From Batillaria attramentaria (lineage: Eukaryota; Mollusca; Gastropoda; Batillariidae): a DNA stretch of 64,000 bases. The stretch covers positions 975,501-1,039,500 of the forward strand of contig JACVVK020000088.1 in NCBI GenBank assembly GCA_018292915.2. Direction: 5' to 3'. The first letter of the stretch is position 1, and each line of letters opens with the position of its first letter. Below, one piece after another: positions 1 to 12,300 of this stretch. Under the pieces are notes generated by a model. The model searched no databases. It was given only the letters and a program-made list of their open reading frames with translations, and was not told the DNA's origin. Both the position numbers and the translations under genes were made by a program.

Positions 1-294
1 CGAGAGGGAGGGCGTCCTTAAAGTACCCATTTTATTATTATTATTATTAAATTTGCTCAAAAACGTACTGCAGAATTTGATGAAAACAAAATGCACGTGA
101 TTTCTTGTTATTGTGTTTGATACTCACCCCTTGGCCCTTTGTAAAAGATTGTGTTTAGCTCATTGCCATGGGTTAACAGAATGAAGCAAAGAAAATACAT
201 GTACTGATTGTCAAGCGTTTGTGTTTTGAGGATGGTCATGACAACTAACGTCCACAAAACCTCTACATGTATATACTGCCTAAAAGTTATCGGC

Positions 295-440
295 ACTGCT
301 TTGGAGATGTTCAGCCTACAAAATTTGAAAATAAATGCAATTCTAAATTCCGAAACTTAATAGCTGAGCTGACCCTTCACACCACATGATCATTGTTTTG
401 GTTGCCCTCAATGTGAGACTTCCGGTGTGACATCTTTAGT
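295..440 (+). mobile_element. SINE body fragment
   Basis: TTTGGAGATGTTCAGCCTAC with AAATTTGAAAATAAATGCAA and GAGCTGACCCTTC matches the bodies at 14540, 18069 and (inverted) 54450. The tRNA head is missing. The rest of 1-1078 holds nothing I recognise. Confidence 0.6.
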
Positions 441-1078
441 GATGCAGAACTATCAACCACAATGCGGCTATATAAAGGTCCGTTCCGCTGCCAAAATCAC
501 ACAGGGACATCACCGCAAGCATGTCATCAATGACATTGTCTGATCCAACCTCCACACTCTCCTGCAGTAGCCCGAGGGCATCTGTCCGTTCGTGTTAAAA
601 AAAATCTGTTTCGCATGCCAATGCCATGGGCAGAACTAACTTTTTTTTAGCAAACTGTCATCCGATAAGTGCAGTACCCTAATTTTACCTGATGAGCAGT
701 ATTGAGTATTTGGTATATGTTTTCGGCCGCAAATTGCAGGGAAATCCCCGCAAAGCCGGAACACGGTAGAATCTGTTACTGCCTCGCAGCGCCCCAGGAA
801 CACAACCTTATGTGAGGTTTTGGATTGTGGCGAGGTCAGTGCCTACATGACACTGGGAACACTTTGGTTTGAACAGGAGATCACACCAGATACAGAATTT
901 CCACCCTTCTGAATGTTTGTTGTTCCACTGGACTGGGGCAGTTAAATGGTGTTCTTGATTTCCTCTGGAAATAACACCATGCACTGCTAGTTTGCTACTG
1001 TTTTGGCATTTCTTTTGCTGAGAGATGGCATAAGAATGACATCCTGAAGTTTCATAAAGTTTGGGCAACTGGCTAATG

Positions 1079-2355
1079 TTTTGGCTCCCTTGTGTAACAA
1101 TGGGAGTCTATATATTAACCCTCCGTCGTCTGTCTGTCTGTGTGTGTGTGTGTGTGTGCAGAAAACTTTAACATTGTCGTTTTCTCAGAATCTACAAACA
1201 GCAGAGGCACCAAACTTGGCATGCTGATAGATAACCACAAGACCTTTCAAAACATGTCATTTTGAATGACCTTGACTCAAGGTCAAGGTCACTAAAGCTC
1301 TCTGTTTGAAAATTTTACATTGGCATTTTCTCGTAATCTACAAACACCAGAGGTTTTAAACTTTGCATCATGATAGATGTTGATAAGAACTTTACGGATA
1401 TACATGTAGTCAGTGGCCTTGTGTCAAGGTCAAGGCCGTACAAGCTATTTTTGTGAAACCTTAACATTGGTATTTTCTCAGAAACAACAAACAGCAGAGG
1501 CGCCAAACCTGGCGTGGTAATAGACAGTGATAAGACCTATGCACACATACCACCTTAAATGACCTTGACTCAAGGTCATTCAAATGAGATCTCACCTTGG
1601 GTCAAGGTCATTCAAATGAGATCTCAATGTCTATCATTATGCCAAGTACGACACCTGCAGTACTTCTACTTCCTGCAAAAGGGGTCATGTTAAAATTCAC
1701 CGACAGATTTAGTGGTATGTCTGCATGGGCCTCATTGCTATCATCATACCTCGTTTGGTTCCTCTGCTGTTTGTTGTTTGGGGTAGTTATTGATGGCTTA
1801 CCGGTTTGTTTTGAAAAAAATGCCAATGTTAAAGTCTCTCCAAAATGGTATGTGTGCGCAGGTCTTATCACTGTCTACCAGCATGCCAGGTTTGGCGCCT
1901 CTGCTGTCCGTTTGCTGTTATCTGAGAAAATGCCAATTTTGAATTAATGTTAAGGTTTTGCAAAAATAGCTTGTATGGCCTTGACCTTGACACAAGGTCA
2001 TTGAACACAGGTATGTCTGAAAGTTCTTATCAATGTCTACCATCATTCTAAATTTAAAATCGCTGGTGTTTGTGGATTCTGAAAAAAAAGAAGAAAAAAA
2101 AAGAGTAAAAATGTAAGATTTCCGGACAGCTTTAGTGACCTTGACTTTGATTCAAGGCCATTTAAAATGGTATTTGTTGATAGGTCTTATAGTTGTCTAT
2201 CAGCATGCCAAGTTTGGTGCCTCTGCAGTTTGTAGATTCTGAGAAAATGCCAATGTTAAGATTTACTGTGGACATGCACACACACAGACAGACACACACA
2301 CACACACACAGATGACGAAGGGTTATAACATAAGACTCCCTTTGTTACACAAGTG
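1079..2355. mobile_element. Large fold-back element with internal tandem units (copy 1, complete)
   Basis: The left end (TTTTGGCTCCCTTGTGTAAC) and right end (GTTACACAAGTGAGCCAAAA) are inverted repeats, each followed inward by TG/AC-rich sequence. Inside each arm are about three degenerate units of roughly 150-190 bp, oriented in opposite directions in the two arms. A unit runs: TTAACATTG, TTTTCTCAGAATCTACAAAC, GGCACCAAACTTGGCATG, ATAAGACCT, TGACCTTGACTCAAGGTCA. The RNA would fold into a hairpin of about 600 bp per arm. It lies downstream of the PTP gene and encodes no recognisable transposase. Confidence 0.75.
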
Positions 2356-2359
2356 AGCC

Positions 2360-4020
2360 AAAAAGTAGAGTGCCCTACCCAATCAAGCTTTGCACCTGGG
2401 GACCTGGGTATTTTAAGCCCTGCTATTACTTCCAGACATATTTCAGATTATGATTAAGCCTTGAACAACAGGAACAAATCAGGTAAAAACCCTGCTCTCT
2501 TTCTGAGTCATGGCTGCATAGTGCACAAATTTCAACTGACGATGGTGGCCGCAGTGATTTTAGGAATTTCCCCGTCATACTACACACAGTTTAAAGGGTA
2601 AAGAAACACACAAATACACACACCAAGTAAAACTGGTAAATATGGAAAGCATTCACTATTTACTTGCATAGTTTTGTTCATTAACATCAATTTCTCTCCC
2701 TCTCAAACACACACAGTCATCAAGTGCATCAGGAGAATAGTATCATGCTGGAATGTACACAATGAACAGTGAATACTGAAGTCTTGGGAATTTCTCCCTG
2801 GCGCACACACACACACACACACACACTCTTTGCGTCCAGCATGTTGCATTATGGGTATGTACACTAACATACACAGCAATCGGCTCCACTTTTTGGGGCG
2901 TGCAATCCATCTTCACCAAGTTCTGCTCTAAAATTATGAAAAATTAGCAAGTAGTGATTGCAGCAGCGAAAAGTACTACTCTATATGCTAGATTTACTTA
3001 TCACTCTTCTCATACAGGCACAGTACTCTCCTCTAAAGTCATGAGTTTTGCACATAATTATATGCAAAATTGCTGGGTCGAATGCATTTTTCAGTGTTGG
3101 TAGGCAGATCAGAAAAACAGGGGCTACATTTTAGTGAAAAGAGCTATGTTGAACAGCCCAAAACATACATGTGCACAATTTAAACAATAACTGTAGCGTA
3201 TGCCATCTAATAATCAAGGCAGGTGCAAGCAGCTGCAAGTGCCATCTACTAAATAAAAATTCTTCCCTTCTCGCAATTGTGTAAGACCCTTGTAGGAGAA
3301 TGTAAGTTACACCAAAAACTGTCAAATCTTTGTATGAAGGATGATGTAAGCACTATAGTCCCCTTCTTCACCACCATCACACGTACTGTCCTGTGGTTCA
3401 AAAGTGGCATACATGTGGTTTGTCATCTGAAGTACTGAAGTGTACAGTATACTAATTCCTGTAGGTTAAGCATGTACAACCATTCACTCATTCCATTCAG
3501 GAGAGAAAACAGTATTTGTCCAAGAAGAGGTATACACTAATACACAGAGGAGAAATATGAATTGTGAAGTTGGGGGTTTATTTCTACATGTGTTGTGTGC
3601 AGCGCCACTTCATGTGAAAGAACATGTCAAACACCACTATTGCCTGAAAAGTCAATTAGAACACTGCATGTCATGGGTATGCCCAACACACACAGCAAGG
3701 TCCAGCAGGCTCCACAGTAGGCATTTTCAGTTAAGCAGGGAAAAAAAAGGTCAAACACTGCTGTGGTTTAAGGCCCCATAAGATTTCACAAAGCAAAAAA
3801 GGTGACTGCATTTAGTTTGTGTTTTGCTGGTTTCGCTGCTTCAGTAGCAAACAGCTGTGTATAAGTGAAGGAAACAGGACTGCTTGTGAGCCCTAGCAAC
3901 AGTATAATGGGCTTCTGGTAAGGTCCTTTAGAAAATCCGAACAGCAGCTTCAGATCACGTCCATGAAGTTGGAATGCACAGAGACACCAATACATCACTG
4001 ACAGTAAATGTATCATTGGG
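2360..4020. other. Intergenic or distal 3' UTR, nothing recognised
   Basis: AT-rich sequence with a short (CA)n tract near 2803. No exon, domain or terminal repeat that I can support. Confidence 0.5.
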
Positions 4021-4225
4021 TTACCCCCCCCCCCCCAAAAAAAAAAAAACAACAACAAAAACAACAACAACAAACAAACCTAACAACAACAACCCCCCCC
4101 CCAAAAAAAAACAAAAACAACAACAAACAAACAAACAAAAAAACCAAAAAAAAAACCCAAACAAAACCAAACAAAACAATAAACAAAACCAAACAACAAA
4201 ACCAAACAACAACAACAAAATGACA
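4021..4225. repeat. C-run / A-run / CAA low-complexity tract
   Basis: Two C-runs, each followed by A-runs and CAA/CAAAC repeats for about 200 bases. The same composite order recurs at 20862-20975, 22912-22977 and 25217-25435, always C/A on the plus strand. The open frames across it are low-complexity artefacts. Confidence 0.9.
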
Positions 4226-5989
4226 CACATTAACATACATATAATTTGGAATGTGGGAAAACAAAACAGTGTATTTTACAGTTAAGACAATGCATTTCTG
4301 TAATCATGCATACGTCTACACGCAGAAGACAGCGTGCACTGAGATGGAGGTTCACAGTACAGGCGTGACAGTGAGTGACTTGTGCTCACTAAGATATTAA
4401 CTGTCCTTCAGACATAAAATCTATTACAGTCCTTGAAAAACAAAGTCACACCTATGTCATTTTCCACCAACAGACTCTGAAACTGTCTGGTTCACCTTTG
4501 GGCAAAATAAATGAATTGGCTGTCTATCACTCTATCACTCTATGCCACAAACCTCATTGCCAGAACAAATTGCACAATCACCTGTTTACATCTGTTTCTG
4601 TCAAGAGCAAACTTTTCTGAAAATCTTTTAAAAAATAAAACTTAAATAGGTGTAATCTGAAAGACTGAAATATTAATATTTTAAAATGTGTAAAATGATA
4701 AGACTGTTGGCATCACAGTATTTTAGTTAACTGTCAAGTTAACTGTCAAGTTAACTGTTGAAACATAAACACAGCCAGTTGCAATAAGCTACAGTGTGTT
4801 TTTAAATCAATTAAATCAATGTAAGGTGCCATGGCCATTTTGGCGTAACAGACTTTAACGCTCAACAGCTGCTGTTGTTTTTTGGAGATTTGTCTTCGTC
4901 ACCTTTATGCATTGTATAATTTGCCAGTCCGGTCATGCTGCATATCATTCAGCTCAGAAATGATTGCTCTTTCATGTGACCCCCCCCCCCCTTTTACTTT
5001 CTCCGGGCAACGTCCTTCCTTTCACTGGCTCTGGCGTTTCCCCCCTCTGAGATTCTGCCCCCCCCCCCACCCCCCAACATCTTCCGGCGCCCCTGCAATG
5101 CCCCAAACAGGATCACTTAAATGAATTCATTCATACTAAAACCCTCATAAAACAATTTTTCACCATACATATGTATGAAATTTTTCAGCATTTGACCTAT
5201 GTTTACTTCAACCTCAGCTGTCACTGAAAAAACGCACTGTATTTATGAACAGGGGAGAACAGGTATGAACTTAGAGCAGATGGTTCACATCAGCTACTAG
5301 AATGGAAATCCAGGAGACAGTTCCTTTTTTTCCTGAAAACACAAAAATGTGTCACATGTCACTATCTGCGTTTCATAGTGGACGCAAAACGGGTGTCGGT
5401 GAAGAATAAACAAACTTTTCGAACTTCCAAGATGACGGACGAAGTGTTGCTCTTTGCAGTGCCTCTATATAATTTTCTACATCACAAACGTGTATTTTTT
5501 CGCACATACGTCATAAATATCATTATTTTAATGAACTACACGCAAGAAAACACTTTCACAGGAAATTATTTTATCACAGTCAGCTCTTGTAGGCATCGAT
5601 CATGGGTGATCGAAATTCAAGGGAAAGAACTGCTGAAAGTAAGGAACAGTGCAGCATGACATGTTTTGCACACTTCTCCTGCACTATTCTCAAAATCTTT
5701 GTGCACCAAAATTCCAAGATGATGCTGATTTGTAGAACATACATATACCATGGGTTTCTGTACCATAGCTATTTTGGTCAACTGGTCTTGGAGCCATACA
5801 CCTTATCATTTGTGCAACAATGCCACACTTGTGACCACACACAAGACAGAAAGCTTTTAGTGGACTGTTACAGGTAACATTAGCACCTTTATGTGACCTA
5901 AACTAGCTCAGCGCCGGTTGGATCAATGAAAAAGCAGCAGTGTGGTACACCAGCAATATTTGTATTTGTAAAATAATTTCACGCAGTTG
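4226..5989. other. Intergenic or distal 3' UTR, nothing recognised
   Basis: Holds three tandem copies of a 12-bp CAAGTTAACTGT-like unit near 4735-4760 and two C-runs (4980 and 5058). No gene is supported. Confidence 0.5.
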
Positions 5990-6763
5990 TGATGAGATCC
6001 TAGCTTACAGTTCACATATAGTATTAACTTGTACTATGTTGTGGACTGTACGAAGTCTCCATCATCGTACCACTTGTTATATTTATTAATTTATTTGCTA
6101 TACTGTATGTACTTATTTTGCTATGATACATTTTTCCCCACATACACATCAGTGTAGGTAAAAACAGAGAAGGTAGGTGAGAATGTAAGTCAGTAACAAT
6201 TGCATGAAATGTGGAATACATGTATTGATAAAGCACAGCCACTAGCTGGTAATGTTGCATCTTGCAAAACTAAGCAATATACATGTACTGTAACGTAACA
6301 CATCCATATGTTCACACACAGTTGCGTGAGAGAGTAACCTCCACAAATCTGCCAAGCACAGCACTATTTGAAAAGTCAGTTTGTACTGTGCACAACCCTG
6401 CCCCCCCCCCCACCTTCCCCAGAATGTACGCAATCTAATGGCAACTTCCATTTGTTCAGAGACTGTTGGTGTCTGCCAAGCATTTAGGTATCAAAGAAGC
6501 AGAGGAAAAACAACATGTCAAGAAAACTGCCTCAAAAGTGAAGGCAATGGGTGGGAAACCCCGAGAAATAAAACAAGAAACAAAACACGAAAATCAGATC
6601 TTCTGAGACCATTTCAGTTAAAATGTTAAAGAGACAGGTGAAATGACTAAACAACAATGCACACTTAAAAAGCAGCTACTCTACTATTACTAATGAAGTG
6701 AAGAGTCCTGACAAGGCCTGTTGTAGCAACCAACGTCACTTGACATCACTGCAGCACTGATAA
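5990..6763 (-). other. PTP 3' UTR with candidate poly(A) signals
   Basis: Below the stop codon the minus strand has AATAAA words at about 6096-6091 and 6088-6083. Either could end the mRNA, giving a 3' UTR of about 700 nt. No transcript evidence is available, so a longer UTR is possible. Confidence 0.35.
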
Positions 6764-6843
6764 CTACAGGTATGTTTGACTCCTTCTCCACTCTTGTGGC
6801 ATTGGACGTGGTCCTCTCACTCGGTTTAGCCGCTGCGTTGTAT
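6764..6843 (-). CDS. PTP exon 17: C-terminal homology motif and stop
   Basis: 80 nt including TAG, phase 1 in. It encodes [18 protein letters not shown] followed by RRSQTYL. This resembles the basic-GPR-x-P-P-x-W C-terminal box of PTPN12/18/22, which binds F-BAR proteins of the PSTPIP group. Finding this box in phase after 16 exons is strong support for the whole model. Confidence 0.85.
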
Positions 6844-9291
6844 CTGTCAACAGAAACAGTACTGCAGTAAACTAGACTGGTGATGAGTCTGGTTGACATT
6901 TTTAAAACAATGAATACAATCAATCTCTGTGTGATCAAAAATCACAAATCAAAGTTGTAAGGTCTAGAACACTCCTTTGCACGCTGGCCAGTGGCTGAAC
7001 TCACTCTACAGCTTCAAGCAGCTACCCCTGACCTAAACTGAAGATCCCATGCTGCACCAAATACATGGTGATAAATTCAACAACTAAACTACTATCATAT
7101 GTCAAACGAGATATCTCCTCTGACAATCTGTTAGTGTAAATGCCCCAAACCAGGCGTCAATGTCAGCAAACTTGTTCACTTACAGACAATTCTACCCTCA
7201 AGTGGTAGTGGTACTTGCTTCACGTGTCCCTTGGCAGCTGTAAGATAAAAGAAAAACACACACAAAATGATATTGTCTGAAACCACATCACTTATAATTA
7301 TCATAGTTAATGTTCCTCAAATGATCATGCAGATTGTTTGCACACTATGCAAGTCAATTGGATCCTGAAATGCTGCTTCCTATTGAAGTTGTGCTGGCGG
7401 GGACACAGTACATGAGTGCAGGAAATGTCACAATTTCAGGAGTAGAATATATCAAGCCTCCTTTCATATAGAGGAGAAGTGTTAATGTCTTTGTAACATA
7501 TGTCTGTCCACTTGAACTCCTCTGTATCCAACCAACCACTACAAATTAATATCTGTGTCAGAATGTTAATCCATGAGGCAGGTCTAAATGAATCCCTTCA
7601 TATTACATGTATATGCCCAAGCTCGAGGGGACCAAACGGCCATTATCACTTTAAGTGGTACAAACACGCTAGAGTCAAACTCAAGTGGCGACCAAGCCAA
7701 AAAAAAAAAAAAAAATTTCCTGACCAAACTTGTTCTTTGTATGACCAAATTTCCACAGATGCGCAAGTACTCAAAAACAGGTGTCAAACTTTGGTTGTGT
7801 CGAACCAAATTTCCCGTTTTCACTCCGGATGAGTCAAAGCAGTCACTTTTTTTTTTTAAAGAACTTCTTACAAACTTTTACAAGATAATCAACCAAATTT
7901 TACCACAATACACTCCCTCACAAAAACACACATATCATTTATAGCATCTAATCACTTAAAGCAGAGTAGTAGCATTGCAACTTGTGTCTTTTGCCTCAAA
8001 CCATTAAAGGTCACCCAATGTTTTATTTCTCAGAGTTTAATTCTTCAATTTTTTTCCAATCGCATTTCCAAAATCATGCACAGAAACTCCCAAACAAGTC
8101 TAAGCTTTGATGAATTTTTTTCTGGCTTGTAACAAAATTTTATGGTCTTTTACAAACCCACGTCAGTTTTCCTCAACTTTACTGACATTAAAAGGCCACC
8201 TCATTTTTACTTTTTGCAACTCTTTACATACGTACCATGTATCTAGTATCTGTGATAAATAATTTCAAATGTGCTTATTGGGTGGGCCGATTACTACTTT
8301 CGTTTCTGGGGGTGAAAGGGTGCAACTCGCTTAACTTGAAGCACCCTTCGAAATGGGACTCATCCGTTCTTCACGAAGAAGTAAAACTTTGGATGAGCTG
8401 AACAAAACTGAATTTCCCCTATGCATTTGACTTAAAAGTCTCAATACATTTGTCAGGCATACAACAATGCTGTGGAAAACTTTTCACTCAATGTGCTTAA
8501 TCCGTGCATCAGAATCTGTCACTTGGGAATAATATAGCATCTGAAACCATTGTGGTGACTCTGGCGCGTATATGTTGTGCTACATAATTTATGCAGAAGA
8601 GTGAGTAAGTGAGACAGTGCTGATGATGGCTAGTTTTATCGACTTTGTCCACTGGCGTGTAGTACAGGCACGGAAGCATTAGGCCACAGAAAGCCATATT
8701 CCTCTACTGTTAGTAAATTCACGAAAATAGTCACAATAGCTAAAGGAACATCTATTAATGTGGCAAAGAGTTTTAGAGCTTTTTAACTGACAGTTTTCCC
8801 CTATAGAACTCATTACAAAAATAGAGGCTTTAAGCATGTTTGTCTGTACATGTATATACATCAGAATGAGAGCACACATTTATACACATGTAAACACACA
8901 CACACACACACTCCATTCAAAAAGAGAAAGAGGAACATAGCTACAAACTCAAGAGCTCTGAGCTGATCTTTGAACTGCAAATCTACCATGAAGATAACAC
9001 AGAAAAAAGAACAGCACACTATCTACAGACAGATATACTGAAACAGAACTTGGCCCATACATGGCTGAGGAAGAGGAAAGTGCAAGGGGCGCTTGGGAAG
9101 AAAGGACACACGTAAGGAAATATGTACAGAACATTTGGAAGAAAAGGGCCCACCTGAATGAGGCTGGCAAGATGCATTACTGATGAGGTAACTTTGGTAA
9201 AATGGGGCATTGGAATGTTTAATCAGTGCAAAATAATGAAGATTTACTTTTTGGCTCACTTGTGTAACAAAGTGAGTATGTATATTAATCC

Positions 9292-9336
<45 letters not shown>

Positions 9337-12300
9337 TGCAAAACTTTAACACTGTCATTTTCTCAGAATCTACAAACTTGGCATGCTGATAGACGGTGAC
9401 AAGACCTTTCAAAACATACCCTTTTGAATGACCACTCAAGTGGTTATGCTATTTATTTGTAACGTTGATATTTCTCAGAATCTACAAAAACCAGAGGCAT
9501 CAACCTCTGCATGTTAACAGACACTGGCAAGACCTTTACTGACATACCTATAGTCAATGACCTTGAGTCAAGGTCAAGGCCGTACAAGCTGTTTGTGGTA
9601 AACTTTAAAAAAATTACACGTTGGTACACTGTATTTTCTCAGAAACAACAAACAGCAGAGCCACCAAACCTGGCATGATAATAGACAGCAATAAGACCTT
9701 CCCAGAAATACCCTATTGAATGAACTTTTGACTAAAAAACAAGTTTGTTGATACTGTCTGTTGCGAATTTTAAAACTGACATTTTCACAAAAACTACAAA
9801 CACCAGCAGGATCACACTTGGCACAGTGGCAGACATTGATAAGCTTTACACTGACACATTTCATTTGAATGACCTTGACTCAACACTGCAATTTTCTCAG
9901 AAACTATGAACACCAGAGAAGCCTAACTTGGCATGACGATAGTCCCTCACAAACATACTCTTCTGAATGACCTTGACTCATTTCACAAGTGAGCAAACCA
10001 GGCTTTTGCCTCTCTAGTTTCACTTAATTTTTGTCAAAAGTAAATGTCCATCTTTGACATGAAGAATGTTTTGATGCCAATTAAGCACAACCATTCCTGT
10101 TACTTGATAGAAAATTTGGGACATGGGAAAAATCACTGTTCATTCTACTCCAAATGTACTTTAGTACATGTATTACTAACAGTAGCATGAAGGTTAACAG
10201 TGATGATATCAAACCCAGGGCTGAGATTTAGCAAGCCCGACTAAGGAGCCAGTCGGGATCCCAACCAGGGAAGTTGAGGGAGCCCAACAATTTTTCAAGG
10301 AGCCCGACTCTTTGATGAGAAATGTTGCTCTATCTGTGCTATTTTTAGACCAGTCTGCACGATGGTGAAATGAGAGCTCTGGACGCTGAGGCGGTCAGCG
10401 GGTTCAGCGACAGCGTACGTGTGTATTGCCGCGTATTACCAGTCCAGTGCAGGTGTGTCAGTAAGCGGAATCTACCGATTGGGCCGGGAAATATCAAGGC
10501 GCCAACCGGGCGATTGAAACTGTGATCCAAGGCAGCCCAACATGATTTTTAAGCGCCTCGGGCGCCTGCTAAAGCTCAGCCCTGCAAACCATACTGTCAC
10601 CAGGTACTACTGATATGATAAATTGCACAGTCCAAATCTGCTTACAGTATCCCATGCCTCAGCTTTACTAGCCTATGTTCAGGCAAAAGATCTGACAGAA
10701 TGAGAGTCATTACACATGAAGTTATGTACACTGAGAAAATACTTTCTGTAGAAATAAGGCAGCGGGCACCAGAACTGCCACTGAGAGATCACACGGATTT
10801 GCCACAGTGAGGAGAAGTAGCTGTCCTGGCGGCAGTATTCTGCATGTTACAGTATTTACCTTTCTGTGCCTTTTTTGGCAACAATTGGCTGAGCAGCCCA
10901 CCCTGAGAGGGGCTTGAAGCTGCACATACATGTCACATTTCTGTCATCAGTTAGTGCAGGTACAGGAATGATGCTCTTCTGCTTGTTTTAATTGAAAACA
11001 AAGAGGAATGGCTTCATCCCATAAGGTTGTTTCTCTAAATTTCATGCTATTTTCAATTTAGTCTATTTTTTTGTTTGTTGTTGTTGTCAGTTGTTGTTTG
11101 TCTTTCCCTCTTCAAGTGTGTAAGACCTACCAAAGACACTAGAACCGCTACACTATAGCGGATCTAAAATATTAGAGAGAGAGAGAGAGAGGACATCAAT
11201 TCCATGAACTAAACATTTGATGTCAGTGTCACCTATGCAGGTCGTCTGACACTGTGAGAGAGGATGCTTGTTCGTGTCTTGTGGTTTCCTCTTGGGGTTG
11301 TGACTTCCCCGACTGAAATAATTTTTACAAGAAATCTGGAAAATCTAGCAGGCTGGTGAAACGTGGACTTGAATATCTTGAAATGTACTTGCGAAATAGC
11401 AAAACTGGAACTCTTTGAACCTGTGCTTCTCGCAGAAACTTGAAAAAATATGTTCAGCTAAAATCACTGTTATTCTTAATATTCAAGATATAACAATGCA
11501 GTAATTCCAGTTATATGTGCAGTTGTCACACTTGACAACAATGCCAGGATGATGAGTAATTTGAAGGAGTCTTTTCATAGACAATCAGAGACTACCTCAG
11601 AAATATTTTTCACCACAAAATCTGTCTGAGCTACAGAGCTGTGCTATGAACGCATTCAGTATAATTGGATAAACTTCCGAATTCTAGAAAACAAAGGCAT
11701 TTGAATGACTTTTTCGTCAAAATACATAACGTGACCGAATTCTTTAAATGGGCGATAGCTCTGCTAACAATGCCGCGAGAGAAAAATCGTGAAAGGTACC
11801 TCTGGGGAATATGACTGCACATTTCATATCAAAGTGAAAAGCCCCCCCAACGAGGTGGTGTAGGAGGGAGATAGCCATGATTACACCCGTCCACTCACAC
11901 ACACATCGCACAACTCCCGTCAAAAAGAACGCAGCAGCATAGTGTCACGTAAGGTCTCTATTACACAGATTCAGTTATGTCACCGTGTGCGTGAAAGTAT
12001 GTATTGTCTGGAGAAACATCACAGTCTTGTTTTGTATCACTGAAACTTGCTGCTGCGCCCAGCGAAATCTGCCCCATCCCTTAAAAGAAGAAAAAAGGAA
12101 AAAAAAAAAGAGTTCAGCAAGACCCGGGGTATGCCTGACTCACAAGCTGTTGAGGACATGTGACTGACATGGTTGTGCCAGATTTTCTAGTGTATGATGA
12201 TGATTATGCAATACAGAGAAACAAAAGGAAAATGGTGACCTGTGACGGATGGTTTAAAAAAACAACCACCAGAAACTGATACAGGTTAAGCAAAGCATAA

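Noticed and set aside
4008..4264. Open frames rich in Lys/Asn/Gln/Pro on one strand and Val/Phe/Cys/Gly on the other
   Set aside because: They read through C-run, A-run and CAA repeats; the composition is an artefact of low-complexity DNA.
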